Source: Rossellomorea aquimaris | Lineage (GTDB): Bacteria > Bacillota > Bacilli > Bacillales > Fictibacillaceae | NCBI GenBank assembly: GCA_020524245.1 | Contig: JAIVLN010000001.1 | Coordinates: 806,001 to 870,000 of the forward strand | DNA: 64,000 nucleotides | Reading direction: 5' to 3' | Part shown: positions 1-8,686 of the stretch, in pieces | Layout: the number at the start of each line of letters is the position of its first letter | How positions within the stretch are numbered: position 1 is the first letter of the stretch | Notes under the pieces: generated by a model | The model's database searches: none | What the model saw: the letters and a program-made list of their open reading frames with translations, nothing else | What the model was told of the DNA's origin: nothing | Position numbers and translations under genes: made by a program

Positions 1-276
1 GGGATGGCTTTAATTATAGGTTCTTACATGAAGATCACCATGATGCTCTTCATCATCAATGAGGTAATGACACAGCTGTTCAATCTGTCTGACAAGCGGG
101 CATTCGTCTTTCCGAACGCTCTCCTTGTCTTCTTATTTTCCTTGACGATGTATGAAAACGAAGTGGAACTCGGCGAAAGCGGTTCAATTATGGAGACGAT
201 TCTGGCGTTCTTTTTAGCATTCGTTCCGCTCGTCATTGTTACAATACGGAGTCTTTTCACAAATAAGTCTTCATAA
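1..276 (+). CDS. GerAB-type spore germination permease, C-terminal fragment
   Basis: The frame is open to the left edge, so only about 91 C-terminal residues are present. They hold two hydrophobic stretches, the first around MKITMMLFIINEVMTQLF and the second near the end, separated by a short polar segment. This layout, with a motif like KxxLFxxxxxxxAQLFxLxDYRxxxxP, is what I know from the end of GerAB/YndE proteins (APC superfamily). These are inner-membrane subunits of nutrient germinant receptors in spores. The usual GerAA and GerAC partners would lie outside the window or elsewhere. The call rests on resemblance of a short tail, so the subfamily cannot be given. Confidence 0.7.
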   Translation, partial: GMALIIGSYMKITMMLFIINEVMTQLFNLSDKRAFVFPNALLVFLFSLTMYENEVELGESGSIMETILAFFLAFVPLVIVTIRSLFTNKSS

Positions 277-341
277 AGATTTAACCTTAGAGATGGAGGT
301 TGTCTGATATACTTTGTTTAAAAAGTAAAGGAGTGTTGTAA

Positions 342-740
342 GTGGCAAATCTATATCCATACATATTCAGTGAGGATGCTCGTAAACAAGCCGAATTTTA
401 TGCCTATGCATTGAACGGTGAAGTCGTAAGTGTTCAAACATTTGAACAAGCTCCTAATGCCGATGAGTCCATCAAAGATAAAGTCATGCACTTGACCTTG
501 AGTGCTGCCGATCAGATTTTCTTCATGGCAGATTCAGTTCAAGAGCCTGTTCGTCTAGGGACGCAGATCAATCTGGTCCTCGAATATAAAACCGAGCAGG
601 AAGCACATGTTGTTTTTCAAAAGCTTTCGGAAGGCGGTAAAGTATTAATGCCATTTGAAAAGATGTTCTGGGGAGCCATGTTCGGCAGGGTCGAAGACAA
701 ATACGGCCTGACCTGGCAGATTTCAACAGAACACGAATAA
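342..740 (+). CDS. VOC family (PhnB-like) protein
   Basis: The product has 132 residues and starts with GTG, placed 8 bases after an AAAGGAG site. It opens with NLYPYIFSEDARKQAEFY, has GTQINLVLEY in the middle and ends with WGAMFGRVEDKYGLTWQI. This is the pattern of the PhnB/3-demethylubiquinone branch of the vicinal oxygen chelate fold (glyoxalase/bleomycin resistance superfamily). The substrate cannot be inferred. It is a single cytosolic gene followed by a bidirectional terminator. Confidence 0.85.
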   Translation: MANLYPYIFSEDARKQAEFYAYALNGEVVSVQTFEQAPNADESIKDKVMHLTLSAADQIFFMADSVQEPVRLGTQINLVLEYKTEQEAHVVFQKLSEGGKVLMPFEKMFWGAMFGRVEDKYGLTWQISTEHE

Positions 741-749
741 TAGGAAGTG

Positions 750-779
750 AAAAAACGGACCTGCCAAGGTCCGTTTTTT
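750..779. terminator. Bidirectional terminator between VOC gene and mscS-type gene
   Basis: An AAAAAACGGACCT arm pairs with AGGTCCGTTTTTT across a 4-base loop, with T runs on both strands. It lies between two convergent genes. Confidence 0.9.
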
Positions 780-782
780 CGT

Positions 783-1913
783 TCAGTCGTTCTTATGATC
801 GAGATAGCTCGATATGAGTTTCTGGTCGATACTACGCACATGCAGATCTCTTTGTGGAAAAGGAATCTCGATGTTGTTTTCGTTCAAAAGATGATAGATT
901 CTGAAGTTAAGATTACTTTTGATCTGGATCACATACTCTGGATTGGAGATCCAGATGAATAATTCAAAATCGAGTGATGAATTGCCAAAGCCGGTGAAGT
1001 TCACATAAGGAGGCGGCTGCATCAATACCGTTTCCGATGCTTCATATTCCTCCTGAGCAGCTTCTAACAAGACTTCCCGCACCTGCTCTACATCTGAACC
1101 ATATGCGACTCCAATCGGAATGACAAGTCGCAGCCTCGGGTCCCCATATGATCGGTTGACGACCTCTTCTTCAAGGAAATAAGAATTCGGCATGATGATC
1201 CGTTCATTATCGAGCGTCCGGATGATCGTCGCTCGCATGTTGATTTTCTCAATATCACCGATCACATCGTTAATGATGACCCGATCTCCAACCTTGATTG
1301 GACGTTCGAACAAAATGATCAATCCAGAGATGAAGTTGGAGGCGATGTTCTGCATTCCAAAACCAATCCCTACACCAAGCACACCGGCAAAAACAGTTAA
1401 CGCACTCATATCAATCCCGACGGTTGTGAAACTGATCAAAATTGCAAAGACCATGATGATATAGTGGAAAATACGGTTGAACGTAAACCGAAGACCACGG
1501 TCAAGCTGATACCGGTCATAAACGTTCGGTAACAAGAATTGGGTAATCACTTTAGACGTCCGATTCGCAAATGAAATGATCAACACGGCGAGAAGAATCA
1601 AGAAGAACGAAACGTCTACCTTTCCGATTGAAAAGATACTGCCGAACATCCACCCCGCATCCGCAAAATATACGAGCAAGAATACAATGATACCGTAGGT
1701 CGTCACCCAGTTCGTAATTGATTTTAATGCAGGACCGAGCCGATTCCGAAATCGCTCGCTCTTCTCTTCTGCTTTATGTAATGCATAAATGATGACTGAA
1801 CGCACAATGAACATGAAAAGAACGAAACCGAAGAAGATGAGTGTATCTACCCAATCGAAGTGAGACAAGAATTTCTCCCATTCATCACCAATGTTGACTA
1901 TCGAACCGACCAT
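783..1913 (-). CDS. Mechanosensitive ion channel of the MscS family
   Basis: The protein has 376 residues with several membrane spans in the first 190. The pore helix is glycine/alanine rich (VFAGVLGVGIGFGMQNIASN, near residues 175-195). The beta domain then begins with FERPIKVGDRVIINDVIGDI. These are hallmarks of small-conductance mechanosensitive channels that release solutes on osmotic downshift. The long polar C-terminal domain is of normal MscS type. The ATG follows GGGGATGG. It is a single gene ending at a shared terminator. Bacillus species carry several paralogues and I cannot choose which. Confidence 0.92.
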   Translation of the reverse strand: MVGSIVNIGDEWEKFLSHFDWVDTLIFFGFVLFMFIVRSVIIYALHKAEEKSERFRNRLGPALKSITNWVTTYGIIVFLLVYFADAGWMFGSIFSIGKVDVSFFLILLAVLIISFANRTSKVITQFLLPNVYDRYQLDRGLRFTFNRIFHYIIMVFAILISFTTVGIDMSALTVFAGVLGVGIGFGMQNIASNFISGLIILFERPIKVGDRVIINDVIGDIEKINMRATIIRTLDNERIIMPNSYFLEEEVVNRSYGDPRLRLVIPIGVAYGSDVEQVREVLLEAAQEEYEASETVLMQPPPYVNFTGFGNSSLDFELFIWISNPEYVIQIKSNLNFRIYHLLNENNIEIPFPQRDLHVRSIDQKLISSYLDHKND

Positions 1914-2085
1914 ACTTTCACCATCCCCTATACAGCCTCAAATTAATGTTAGATAATCTCAAGTGTATCACAAGATGGAAATGTACGAAGTCCATGAAGT
2001 GCCAGGTACGAATTTATATTTATGAAAAACTTTTGAGGCTTTATTGAGGTATTACATATGAGAAAGGTAAAAGGGGCGATCCCAG

Positions 2086-2616
2086 TTGGATAAAAAGACA
2101 ATCAAGAGAATCAAAAAAGGTGATAAAAAAGCCTTCCGGACTTTATACGATGAATACTACCAATCCGCAATGAGAACTGCGGTATCCATGCTTAAAAATG
2201 ACTCGGATGCATCTGATGCTGTTCAGGAGACATTCATTCGAGTTTACAAAGGCATTCATTCATTTGACGAATCCAAATTGTTCAAACCATGGTTTTATCG
2301 GATATTGACCAATGAGGTACGGAGGCTCATCAAAAAGCGCAAACCTGAGCAGGATTATGATCAGGTTCCTCATAGCGAAATCGCTCAAGTTCAACCTCCT
2401 GAGACTGATCATGCAACCCTCGATGAAGCGATGATGAGATTGAAAGAGAATCATCGTGAAGCCATTGTTCTGAAATATTTGGAAGGGCTGAGTGAGAAGG
2501 AAATGTCTACTGTGCTCGACATAAGCATAAGCGCAGTAAAATCAAGACTGTTCCAGGCACGGAAAATGTTGAAAGAAGAATTAAGAGGTGATATCCATGG
2601 ACAACAACAAGTTTGA
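2086..2616 (+). CDS. ECF-type RNA polymerase sigma factor
   Basis: The product has 176 residues and starts with TTG after AAGGGG. Region 2 contains DASDAVQETFIRVYKGI (about residues 42-60). Region 4 contains HREAIVLKYLEGLSEKEMS followed by SAVKSRLFQARKML, the helix-turn-helix for the -35 element. A linker of about 40 residues joins them, without region 3, which defines extracytoplasmic function sigma factors. The next gene overlaps it by 20 bases and looks like its membrane-bound anti-sigma factor. An ECF-like promoter is seen upstream of asnB at 15839-15864, but a link to this sigma factor is untested. Confidence 0.93.
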   Translation: MDKKTIKRIKKGDKKAFRTLYDEYYQSAMRTAVSMLKNDSDASDAVQETFIRVYKGIHSFDESKLFKPWFYRILTNEVRRLIKKRKPEQDYDQVPHSEIAQVQPPETDHATLDEAMMRLKENHREAIVLKYLEGLSEKEMSTVLDISISAVKSRLFQARKMLKEELRGDIHGQQQV

Positions 2617-3319
2617 ACGATATATAGAGAAAACCTTGAAAGAAGAAGAATACAAAGTGGACGAACTTCAAAAAGAAAAAATGTGGCAAGAACTTGAGGG
2701 ACAGCTATCGTTTGAGAAAGAGAAAAAGAAGAAACCTCATTGGATTGGACTTGTCTCGACAGCTGCTGCCATATTGATTCTAGCTTCAGGACTTCTGTTT
2801 ACCACACCTGGTCACGCTCTCGTCGACACCGTAAAAAAATGGTTTGAACCTGAAAAGCAAATGAAGATTCCGATGGAAGGGTCTGAAGAACAAGAAACCG
2901 CCACCTTGAATGATCAGTCGGAGAAAGGATACGTCATCTATGTGGATGAGGAACACTATAAGCTGGAAGAGCATGAGGAGTATGATCTTATCACAACGAA
3001 AGAACCTCTACCCGAACAATATCCTGAAGTGTCTATGAGAATCATTCATGAAAAAGATCAGTCCGTCGAAGAGACGATCCGCAATTTGGAAGCTGAATAT
3101 GACCTGACATTTGAATCTACCGACTACCCCATCGACGCGCAAACCGCCCGTACGATAGAGGGTCACGAATGGAACAGTCCGGTCAATCGCTTTTATGTCA
3201 TATCAGACGAAAATGGAGGCTCATACATCTTCCATCAAAAATATTTCCTCGAGGCCTCTGAAGGACATGGGGTCCGACTGAGTGAAATGCTGAAAGAGTT
3301 TTATATTGTGGAAAAATAG
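2597..3319 (+). CDS. Probable anti-sigma factor, DUF4179-like membrane protein
   Basis: The ATG at 2597 is preferred to GTG 2588 because it stands 6-8 bases after AAGAGGTG, giving 240 residues. A charged cytosolic N-terminus of about 50 residues holds WQELEGQLSFEKEKKKK. One membrane span follows (VSTAAAILILASGLLFTT), then an acidic extracellular domain of about 165 residues. This layout and the 20-base overlap with the sigma gene match ECF anti-sigma factors with a DUF4179-type region. Sequestration of the sigma factor until an envelope signal arrives is the family role. The signal here is unknown. Confidence 0.75.
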   Translation: MDNNKFERYIEKTLKEEEYKVDELQKEKMWQELEGQLSFEKEKKKKPHWIGLVSTAAAILILASGLLFTTPGHALVDTVKKWFEPEKQMKIPMEGSEEQETATLNDQSEKGYVIYVDEEHYKLEEHEEYDLITTKEPLPEQYPEVSMRIIHEKDQSVEETIRNLEAEYDLTFESTDYPIDAQTARTIEGHEWNSPVNRFYVISDENGGSYIFHQKYFLEASEGHGVRLSEMLKEFYIVEK

Positions 3320-3327
3320 ATTAAACG

Positions 3328-3354
3328 ACTAGCTCGGTATTCGGGCTAGTTTTT
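3328..3354 (+). terminator. Terminator after the sigma/anti-sigma operon
   Basis: ACTAGC pairs with GCTAGT and is followed by TTTTT, 9 bases after the anti-sigma stop codon. Confidence 0.8.
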
Positions 3355-3501
3355 CTATTGTCATACGAAAAATAGTAAATCTATCACGCACAAAAATATC
3401 TCAATATACTACTAATAGGGTAAAGTGATTAGTTCCATATGTGTAAATGGTCCATAAACGCTAGCTTCTTACATTTTATTAGAATATTATGAGAATTAGA
3501 A

Positions 3502-3527
3502 AAAATGAATGGTTCTTCATTCATTTT
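3502..3527. promoter_or_regulatory. Perfect 10-bp inverted repeat, candidate TetR-family operator for yhgE
   Basis: AAAATGAATG, a 6-base spacer and CATTCATTTT form a perfect dyad 37-62 bases before the chosen yhgE start. TGAATG/CATTCA half sites are typical of Bacillus TetR-family operators, and yhgE in B. subtilis lies beside the TetR gene yhgD. A possible -10 (TATTAT) lies at 3485-3490. No TetR gene adjoins here. Confidence 0.65.
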
Positions 3528-3563
3528 AAGGGGGCGTCTACTACTCTATTTGGAGGTATCGTG

Positions 3564-5714
3564 ATGCATCTTTTCAAATTGCTTTCGATTGAGTTTTCGA
3601 AGCTTGCAAGCAATAAAGCGATTCTTTTTTCAGTCATTGCAGCCTTATTAGTGCCAGTCCTTTATGGTGGCATCTTACTTTCGGCTACATGGGGACCCTA
3701 CGACAACCTATCGAATCTTCCAGTTGCCGTCGTTAATGAAGATGAAGGCGCGATTTCTGGAGAAGAAGCAATCAATGTCGGGGATCAACTCGTTTCGAAT
3801 TTGAAAGAAGGGAATGATTTAGGCTGGAAGTTCGTTAGTTCTACGGATGCCATGCGAGGACTTGAACAGAATGATTATTACATGGCAATCATCATCCCGG
3901 AAGACTTTTCTCAGCGTGTCACAACCGTCATGGAGCCCAACCCACAAAAGCTTGAATTGGAATACATACAGAATGAAGGGCTCAATTTTCTTGCATCCTC
4001 CATTACGAAAACAGCGACAGAACGTATTCGTGAAAAACTCGCGAACACGATTACAGAAAACTATACATCCAAAGTCTTTACAAGCTTAGGAGATGTTTCA
4101 GAAGGATTTGAGAAAGCAGCAGATGGATCTGCACGATTGTCAGATGGGACGAGCCAGCTGAACGACGGAACCGAGAAACTATTGAACTCCGTTACATCCA
4201 AACAATCCGACATTACTAAACTCGCGAATGGATCACAACAATTAAAAGACGGTACCGCCCTACTTCTGGAAAAACTCGAGGGCAAGTCCGGAGACATCTC
4301 GAAACTCGCTGATGGTTCAGCAGAACTCCATGATGGGACGGTTCGACTGAAAGACGGAACTTCACAAATTTTAGCCGGGTTACAAAAAGCCGAGTCCGGT
4401 AGTGAAGAATTGAAAAATGGCGTTGCTTCGAATCTGGCTCCAGGTGCACGAGCAGTCGCTGATGGGACAGTTCGGTTAAAGGGTGGATCAGCAGAACTGG
4501 CCGCTGGAGCTAAGGAATTAGTTGCTGGGTTAGAAAAATTTGGTGATGCGAACCCGTCAACTAAACTACCACCTTATGCAGATTCTTATAATCAGATTGT
4601 TGAAGGTGCGAAAAGGTTGTCAAAAGGACTAGATAGTCTAGCATCTAAATCAGTTAAGCTCAGTGATGGTGCAGTAAAAGTCAGTAGTGGCATCGACGAA
4701 AAAGTTGTACCAGGTACCGCTGCTCTTCATGACGGTCTGAACAAGCTCGTAGCCGGTCAACAAAAAGTCGATCAAGGTGCTGGGAAGCTTGAAGATGGTG
4801 CTCAACAAATTGAAGATGGCAATGCTAAAGTCGAAAAAGGTTGGAACGACTTAATTGACGGAGTTTCGAAACTCGATATAGGTGCAGGAAAAATTGCAGA
4901 CGGGAATTCCGCTGTGGATGAAGGTTGGCAAAAGCTTGCCACCGGGGCTGAAAAACTCAACGATGGCGCAGTAAAAGTCAATGATGGAAGTGAGCAACTC
5001 GCTTCTGGATTAAAAGAAGGTGCAGAGAAAACCAGCGGAATTGAAACAGGCGACGAAAATGTCGGCATGTTCTCCTCCCCTGTGCAGTTGAAAGGGAAAG
5101 AACTGAATCAGTATGAACATTACCGGGATTCGACTGCTCCATATATACTGACGCTCGGTCTGTTTGTCGGAATCCTGATCATGTCGATGTTCATCAACTT
5201 TACGCGCCCAGCACATATTTCAAGCTTGAGCTGGTTCATCACGAAATTTTTGAAGCTCGCTTCTCTAGCAGTCGTTCAAGCGATTTTACTAATGATGGTC
5301 GTATTGTTCATTTTGAAAGTGAATGTAACGAATCCATTCGGTCTTATTTTCTTTGCAATCGTCGTCAGTATCGTTTTCTCAGCGATTGTATTGTTCCTTG
5401 CCTCTTTTGGCGGGAACATCGGTCGATTCATCGCAATCGGATTTGTCATTTTACAGCTTTCAATTACAGGTGCGAATCTGCCAATTGAAATGCTCCCGGA
5501 TAATTTGAGGGCACTCAGTGAGTACCTTCCATTTACGTACTCGATTGCCGGTTTCAAATCCGTGATTACCCTGGATTCAATCAGCGGTATGATGTGGAAC
5601 ATGTCGATCCTTCTTACTTACCTGATCGTATTTGCCGGATTGTCATATGCAGTATTCTTATTCAAAAAACAAAAGACAAAGGAACATCAACAAAACCAAG
5701 TTGCAGTATTGTAA
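3564..5714 (+). CDS. yhgE: YhgE/Pip family membrane protein with LxxG heptad repeats
   Basis: The ATG at 3564 follows TTGGAGG and gives 716 residues. A longer frame from 3489 would run through the operator at 3502-3527, so it is rejected. One membrane span lies at the N-terminus (about residues 22-45). An extracellular region follows with dozens of repeats of the form LxDGxxxLxxGxxxL (about 190-490), predicted as a long coiled rod. Five to six membrane spans close the protein. This is the architecture of YhgE/Pip proteins, related to EsaA/YueB of type VII secretion and to phage-infection proteins. Transport or scaffold roles are suggested for the family; substrate is unknown. It is transcribed alone. 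Confidence 0.9.
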   Translation: MHLFKLLSIEFSKLASNKAILFSVIAALLVPVLYGGILLSATWGPYDNLSNLPVAVVNEDEGAISGEEAINVGDQLVSNLKEGNDLGWKFVSSTDAMRGLEQNDYYMAIIIPEDFSQRVTTVMEPNPQKLELEYIQNEGLNFLASSITKTATERIREKLANTITENYTSKVFTSLGDVSEGFEKAADGSARLSDGTSQLNDGTEKLLNSVTSKQSDITKLANGSQQLKDGTALLLEKLEGKSGDISKLADGSAELHDGTVRLKDGTSQILAGLQKAESGSEELKNGVASNLAPGARAVADGTVRLKGGSAELAAGAKELVAGLEKFGDANPSTKLPPYADSYNQIVEGAKRLSKGLDSLASKSVKLSDGAVKVSSGIDEKVVPGTAALHDGLNKLVAGQQKVDQGAGKLEDGAQQIEDGNAKVEKGWNDLIDGVSKLDIGAGKIADGNSAVDEGWQKLATGAEKLNDGAVKVNDGSEQLASGLKEGAEKTSGIETGDENVGMFSSPVQLKGKELNQYEHYRDSTAPYILTLGLFVGILIMSMFINFTRPAHISSLSWFITKFLKLASLAVVQAILLMMVVLFILKVNVTNPFGLIFFAIVVSIVFSAIVLFLASFGGNIGRFIAIGFVILQLSITGANLPIEMLPDNLRALSEYLPFTYSIAGFKSVITLDSISGMMWNMSILLTYLIVFAGLSYAVFLFKKQKTKEHQQNQVAVL

Positions 5715-5727
5715 TAACATGTATAAG

Positions 5728-5757
5728 GACAGCCACCAATTGGATGGCTGTCTTTTT
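5728..5757 (+). terminator. Terminator after yhgE
   Basis: GACAGCCA pairs with TGGCTGTC and is followed by TTTTT, 14 bases after the yhgE stop. Confidence 0.9.
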
Positions 5758-5886
5758 GATCATTTTATGGACGTAAAATGCCTAATGGAGCTCTTTCGTA
5801 CCGTCATCTCTCATTTTTTCCGTTTTCACGGATCGAAAGTACCTCTTAGCACAATTACTTTGATTCATTGTTCAGTCCGTTCCTTA

Positions 5887-7191
5887 TTACAGTTGATCTG
5901 TAAAATGGGTAAGCCGGTCTGCAGCTGAGGCGACTTCACTGGAAGCTTCCTCAATTTGTTCAATGACTTCAGATAAAGACCTGGATTCTGTTTCTATCTT
6001 TTGATTTTGTTCCTTCGTTTCGTGCATCGCTTGAAGAATTTCTTCAAAAGATTGGGTCGCTTTTGTCATACTGTCCGTTCCTGCTCCAACGAGTTGGAAA
6101 ACCTCTTGTACAGATGATGTTACATTATTAATTTGTAGATCTGTTTTTTTGATGAAATCACCTATCGTAATTGTGGCATCTTTTGTCTGTTGAGAAAGCT
6201 TCCTGATTTCACCTGCCACCACTGCAAATCCTTTTCCATGTTCCCCTGCTCTTGCAGACTCAATGGTTGCATTCAATGCGAGAATACTTGTTTGGTTAGC
6301 GATACTCGTTACAATATCAATGACTTCTGTTATTTTCTTAGCAATCGTTTGGAGCTCTTTGGAATCCTGAGAAATTTCGTTCATACGCTCCTTAATAGTC
6401 AACATGCTACCATTTTGAAGTTCCAATTGGTCCTTACCAACAGTTGATAATGCTTCGGAATGGTTTGCCAATTCTGATCCATGTTTTGAAAGACGAACGA
6501 TGCTATCCGATTGTCCGACCAATTCTTTTAATGAAGCACTCGTTTCTTCAGAAATGGCTGCCAATTCTTCTGCGGTATAACTTACTTTCTTTTCCAATTC
6601 TTCTTTTATTTCTTGTTGTTCTTTTCTGATTCGTTCATTCTCATTCTCATAGGCTTCCAAAACAATCTGCTGCTCCAAATTTAAAAGCTTACTAATGGTA
6701 CTTATTGCTTTCACCATGTCCACTGGCTTATCAATATTTTCTTTTAGGAGCTGAATAAGAGAGTTTAACAGCTCCTGGAAAGCTGATATGTACCATTTTG
6801 TCTGTAGCCCGATTTTCACATGAGCATGTGCGATTCTTAGTCGTTTTTCAATAAACTCCTGATCAATAACTCCATTGAAAAGTTCCTGGATATGTATTTC
6901 CAACGTCTTTTTTAATCTTGGGACGCTGCTATAGGTTTCAATGATTTCCAGTAGGTTGGGTTGTTTAGTAATACTTTTATAAAATTGTGTTGTAATGCTT
7001 TCGATATTCTCTTCTACAAGTGGCTTCAGCGCTCGGACGATCCTCAAATCCTCTATTGTCAATCGGATGATCTTAATCTGTTCTCCCAGATCCGAGTTCT
7101 GAGGAATGTCTAATCTTACAGCTAAATGATCTGTACATTCAAAAAAGCTTACATCTTCTGGTTGCTTCGGTCGAAATTTCAGGATATTCAC
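5887..7191 (-). CDS. hemAT: HemAT-type globin-coupled chemotaxis transducer
   Basis: The protein has 434 residues, close to B. subtilis HemAT (432), and lacks membrane spans. The first about 180 residues form a sensor globin with the likely proximal haem histidine in RIAHAHVKIGLQ (about residue 120). A coiled linker follows, then a methyl-accepting signalling domain whose tip is IVTSIANQTSILALNATIES followed by ARAGEHGKGFAVVAGEIR. The known role is soluble oxygen sensing that feeds the CheA/CheW pathway. It starts with GTG 9 bases after AAGGGG. No chemotaxis genes are next to it. Confidence 0.95.
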   Translation of the reverse strand: MNILKFRPKQPEDVSFFECTDHLAVRLDIPQNSDLGEQIKIIRLTIEDLRIVRALKPLVEENIESITTQFYKSITKQPNLLEIIETYSSVPRLKKTLEIHIQELFNGVIDQEFIEKRLRIAHAHVKIGLQTKWYISAFQELLNSLIQLLKENIDKPVDMVKAISTISKLLNLEQQIVLEAYENENERIRKEQQEIKEELEKKVSYTAEELAAISEETSASLKELVGQSDSIVRLSKHGSELANHSEALSTVGKDQLELQNGSMLTIKERMNEISQDSKELQTIAKKITEVIDIVTSIANQTSILALNATIESARAGEHGKGFAVVAGEIRKLSQQTKDATITIGDFIKKTDLQINNVTSSVQEVFQLVGAGTDSMTKATQSFEEILQAMHETKEQNQKIETESRSLSEVIEQIEEASSEVASAADRLTHFTDQL

Positions 7192-7322
7192 TCAAGATAA
7201 CCCCTTTTATGTAAGAATGATTTCTATCCATGAAGTATAAACGAAGCTTCATCATTTGTACCTCAGGGAATCCCCTGAAAAAACCAATGTAGCCCCCCGA
7301 GTACCTGGGATAAATCGCAATA

Positions 7323-7351
7323 AAAAAACCACCTTCTTTCAAGAAGGTGGT
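7323..7351 (-). terminator. Terminator after tRNA-Ala
   Basis: On the minus strand ACCACCTTCTT pairs with AGAAGGTGGT and is followed by a T7 run, 15 bases after the tRNA. Confidence 0.92.
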
Positions 7352-7365
7352 CTCAACATTATGTA

Positions 7366-7441
7366 TGGTGGAGCATAGCGGGATCGAACCGCTGACCTTT
7401 TGGCTGCCAGCCAAACGCTCTCCCAGCTGAGCTAATGCCCC
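7366..7441 (-). tRNA. tRNA-Ala (anticodon GGC)
   Basis: On the minus strand the 76-base cloverleaf has acceptor GGGGCAT paired with ATGCTCC. The D arm is AGCTCAGCTGGGAGAGC. The anticodon stem TTTGG/CCAAA encloses loop CTGGCAG, so the anticodon is GGC, reading GCC and GCU. The T arm holds GGTTCGATCCC, and CCA is encoded. It is a single tRNA with its own promoter at 7467-7496 and a terminator. Confidence 0.97.
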
Positions 7442-7466
7442 GTCATTCAAATTTTGCGACAAGAAG

Positions 7467-7496
7467 AGTATAGCACAACCTACTCGAAATGAGCAA
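7467..7496 (-). promoter_or_regulatory. SigA-type promoter of tRNA-Ala
   Basis: On the minus strand TTGCTC and TATACT are 18 bases apart, 26 bases before the tRNA 5' end. It lies between the chbG stop and the tRNA. Confidence 0.7.
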
Positions 7497-7505
7497 TATC
7501 TTCCA

Positions 7506-8213
7506 TCAAAGCAACTGGAACTGTTGATCCAACTGCGTGTTCATTAAAATGTCCAGTTCTTTTGCCCTTTTTATATGATATGAAGAACCGGATAATAATG
7601 CTTCATCGACATATGCTGGGTGGCACATCACTTCAACGCTTTGTCCATCTCTCTCCTTCATTTTCAATTGCTCAAAATAGTTGGCACTTACTTCCTCTCC
7701 AAAAAAGTCGTCGAAGAAAATGTCCGTTAAAAGCTTCACTCCGGTTACTTGATCCCCGAATGCATTCCGTACCGGTAAATCGTACTTTTCAGACAACCGC
7801 TGTACAACTGGGAGCAACCTTGGTTGAGCATGAATGTGGTGATGGCTATCAAAATGACTGGGCTTCAAACCGGCTTGAATCATATACTCGATCTGAGCTT
7901 CCCACTCTTTTTCAACTTCATCCAACTGCACCTTGTCTATGTCCTCAAACTTCTTGGTCATACGGAATCGTCCGTCATCCTCAACGAGCGATGGTACATC
8001 TGAAGCTAGCGCTCTTCCACAAGTCAACGTCAAATGAACCCCGACCTTCAGATCCGGATTTTCTTTTGCCAATTCAATTGAGTGCTCCGTGCCCGGCATA
8101 TTTACAATCATCGTCGTCGAGTTGACGATGCCGAAACGATAGGCATCGATGATTCCGTGATTGACACCTCTTGAGTAGCCGAAGTCATCGGCGTTCACGA
8201 GTAACTTGATCAA
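7506..8213 (-). CDS. chbG: ChbG/HpnK (YdjC-like) carbohydrate deacetylase
   Basis: The product has 235 residues and starts with TTG 8 bases after GGAG. It shows the metal-binding motifs of the family in order: VNADDFGYSRGVNHGII at the N-terminus, VGVHLTLTCGR (about 57-67), SHFDSHHHIHAQP (about 118-130) and VMCHPAYVD near the end. Members remove N-acetyl groups from chito-oligosaccharides or similar sugars with a divalent metal. No chitin-use genes adjoin, so the substrate here is inferred only. The protein is cytosolic. Confidence 0.9.
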   Translation of the reverse strand: MIKLLVNADDFGYSRGVNHGIIDAYRFGIVNSTTMIVNMPGTEHSIELAKENPDLKVGVHLTLTCGRALASDVPSLVEDDGRFRMTKKFEDIDKVQLDEVEKEWEAQIEYMIQAGLKPSHFDSHHHIHAQPRLLPVVQRLSEKYDLPVRNAFGDQVTGVKLLTDIFFDDFFGEEVSANYFEQLKMKERDGQSVEVMCHPAYVDEALLSGSSYHIKRAKELDILMNTQLDQQFQLL

Positions 8214-8284
8214 AGAAATCGCTCCATCCGTTTATTGTTGCTTTTATTATACGCATAGTCGATTCCTCTTCCCAAGCAATCTGT

Positions 8285-8599
8285 TTATCTCCTGCGATTG
8301 TCACCGTCCCCGGAATTCAGCATTAAGATGAACTGAACAAGGAAATAGGATAGAATCGCATAGACAATTAAAGCGAAAATACTCGTCAGCTCCAATTCAT
8401 ATCTTCCCTGGATCATGGGAGACGGGAAGATATTCCGAAATGGGGAAAGCAATGGCATCGTGAGATTATAAATCCATTGGACAAAAGGGGTGTATGGATT
8501 CGCTCCAAACAGCTTTAAGATAATGCGCAATAGGATGAGTGCTTCAATGATTCCCATGAACAAGTTGACTAAATAGATCAGAAAAGGTCTTTTTCGCAT
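8285..8599 (-). CDS. YggT family membrane protein
   Basis: The protein has 104 residues with two or three membrane spans. The pattern FGANPYTPFVQWIYNLTMPLL is the conserved N(P)xxPxxxxI/LxxxTxPLL segment of YggT. Members are linked to cell-division and osmotic phenotypes, mostly in operons with ylm genes. Here it is a separate gene divergent from the potassium-channel gene, so it is likely not the division-operon copy. Exact function is unknown. Confidence 0.82.
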   Translation of the reverse strand: MRKRPFLIYLVNLFMGIIEALILLRIILKLFGANPYTPFVQWIYNLTMPLLSPFRNIFPSPMIQGRYELELTSIFALIVYAILSYFLVQFILMLNSGDGDNRRR

Positions 8600-8686
8600 A
8601 CGTTCTTCCTCCTTTCAATCGCGTTTTCAACTTCTTACATATGGTTATACTGCTACTATTGACTTTATTAGATAAAGGTGACTTTG

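Noticed and set aside
2020-2055. Autoregulatory ECF promoter before the sigma gene
   Set aside because: TGAAAAACTTTT with GAGGTATT is suggestive, but the -10 does not match a known ECF consensus well enough to list.
3489-3563. N-terminal extension of yhgE
   Set aside because: It would translate the operator dyad and lacks a binding site, while ATG 3564 has TTGGAGG in place.
4721-4740. GTACCAGGTACC copy inside yhgE
   Set aside because: It falls in frame in conserved-type repeat coding sequence without flanking elements, so it is read as chance resemblance to the dispersed repeat.
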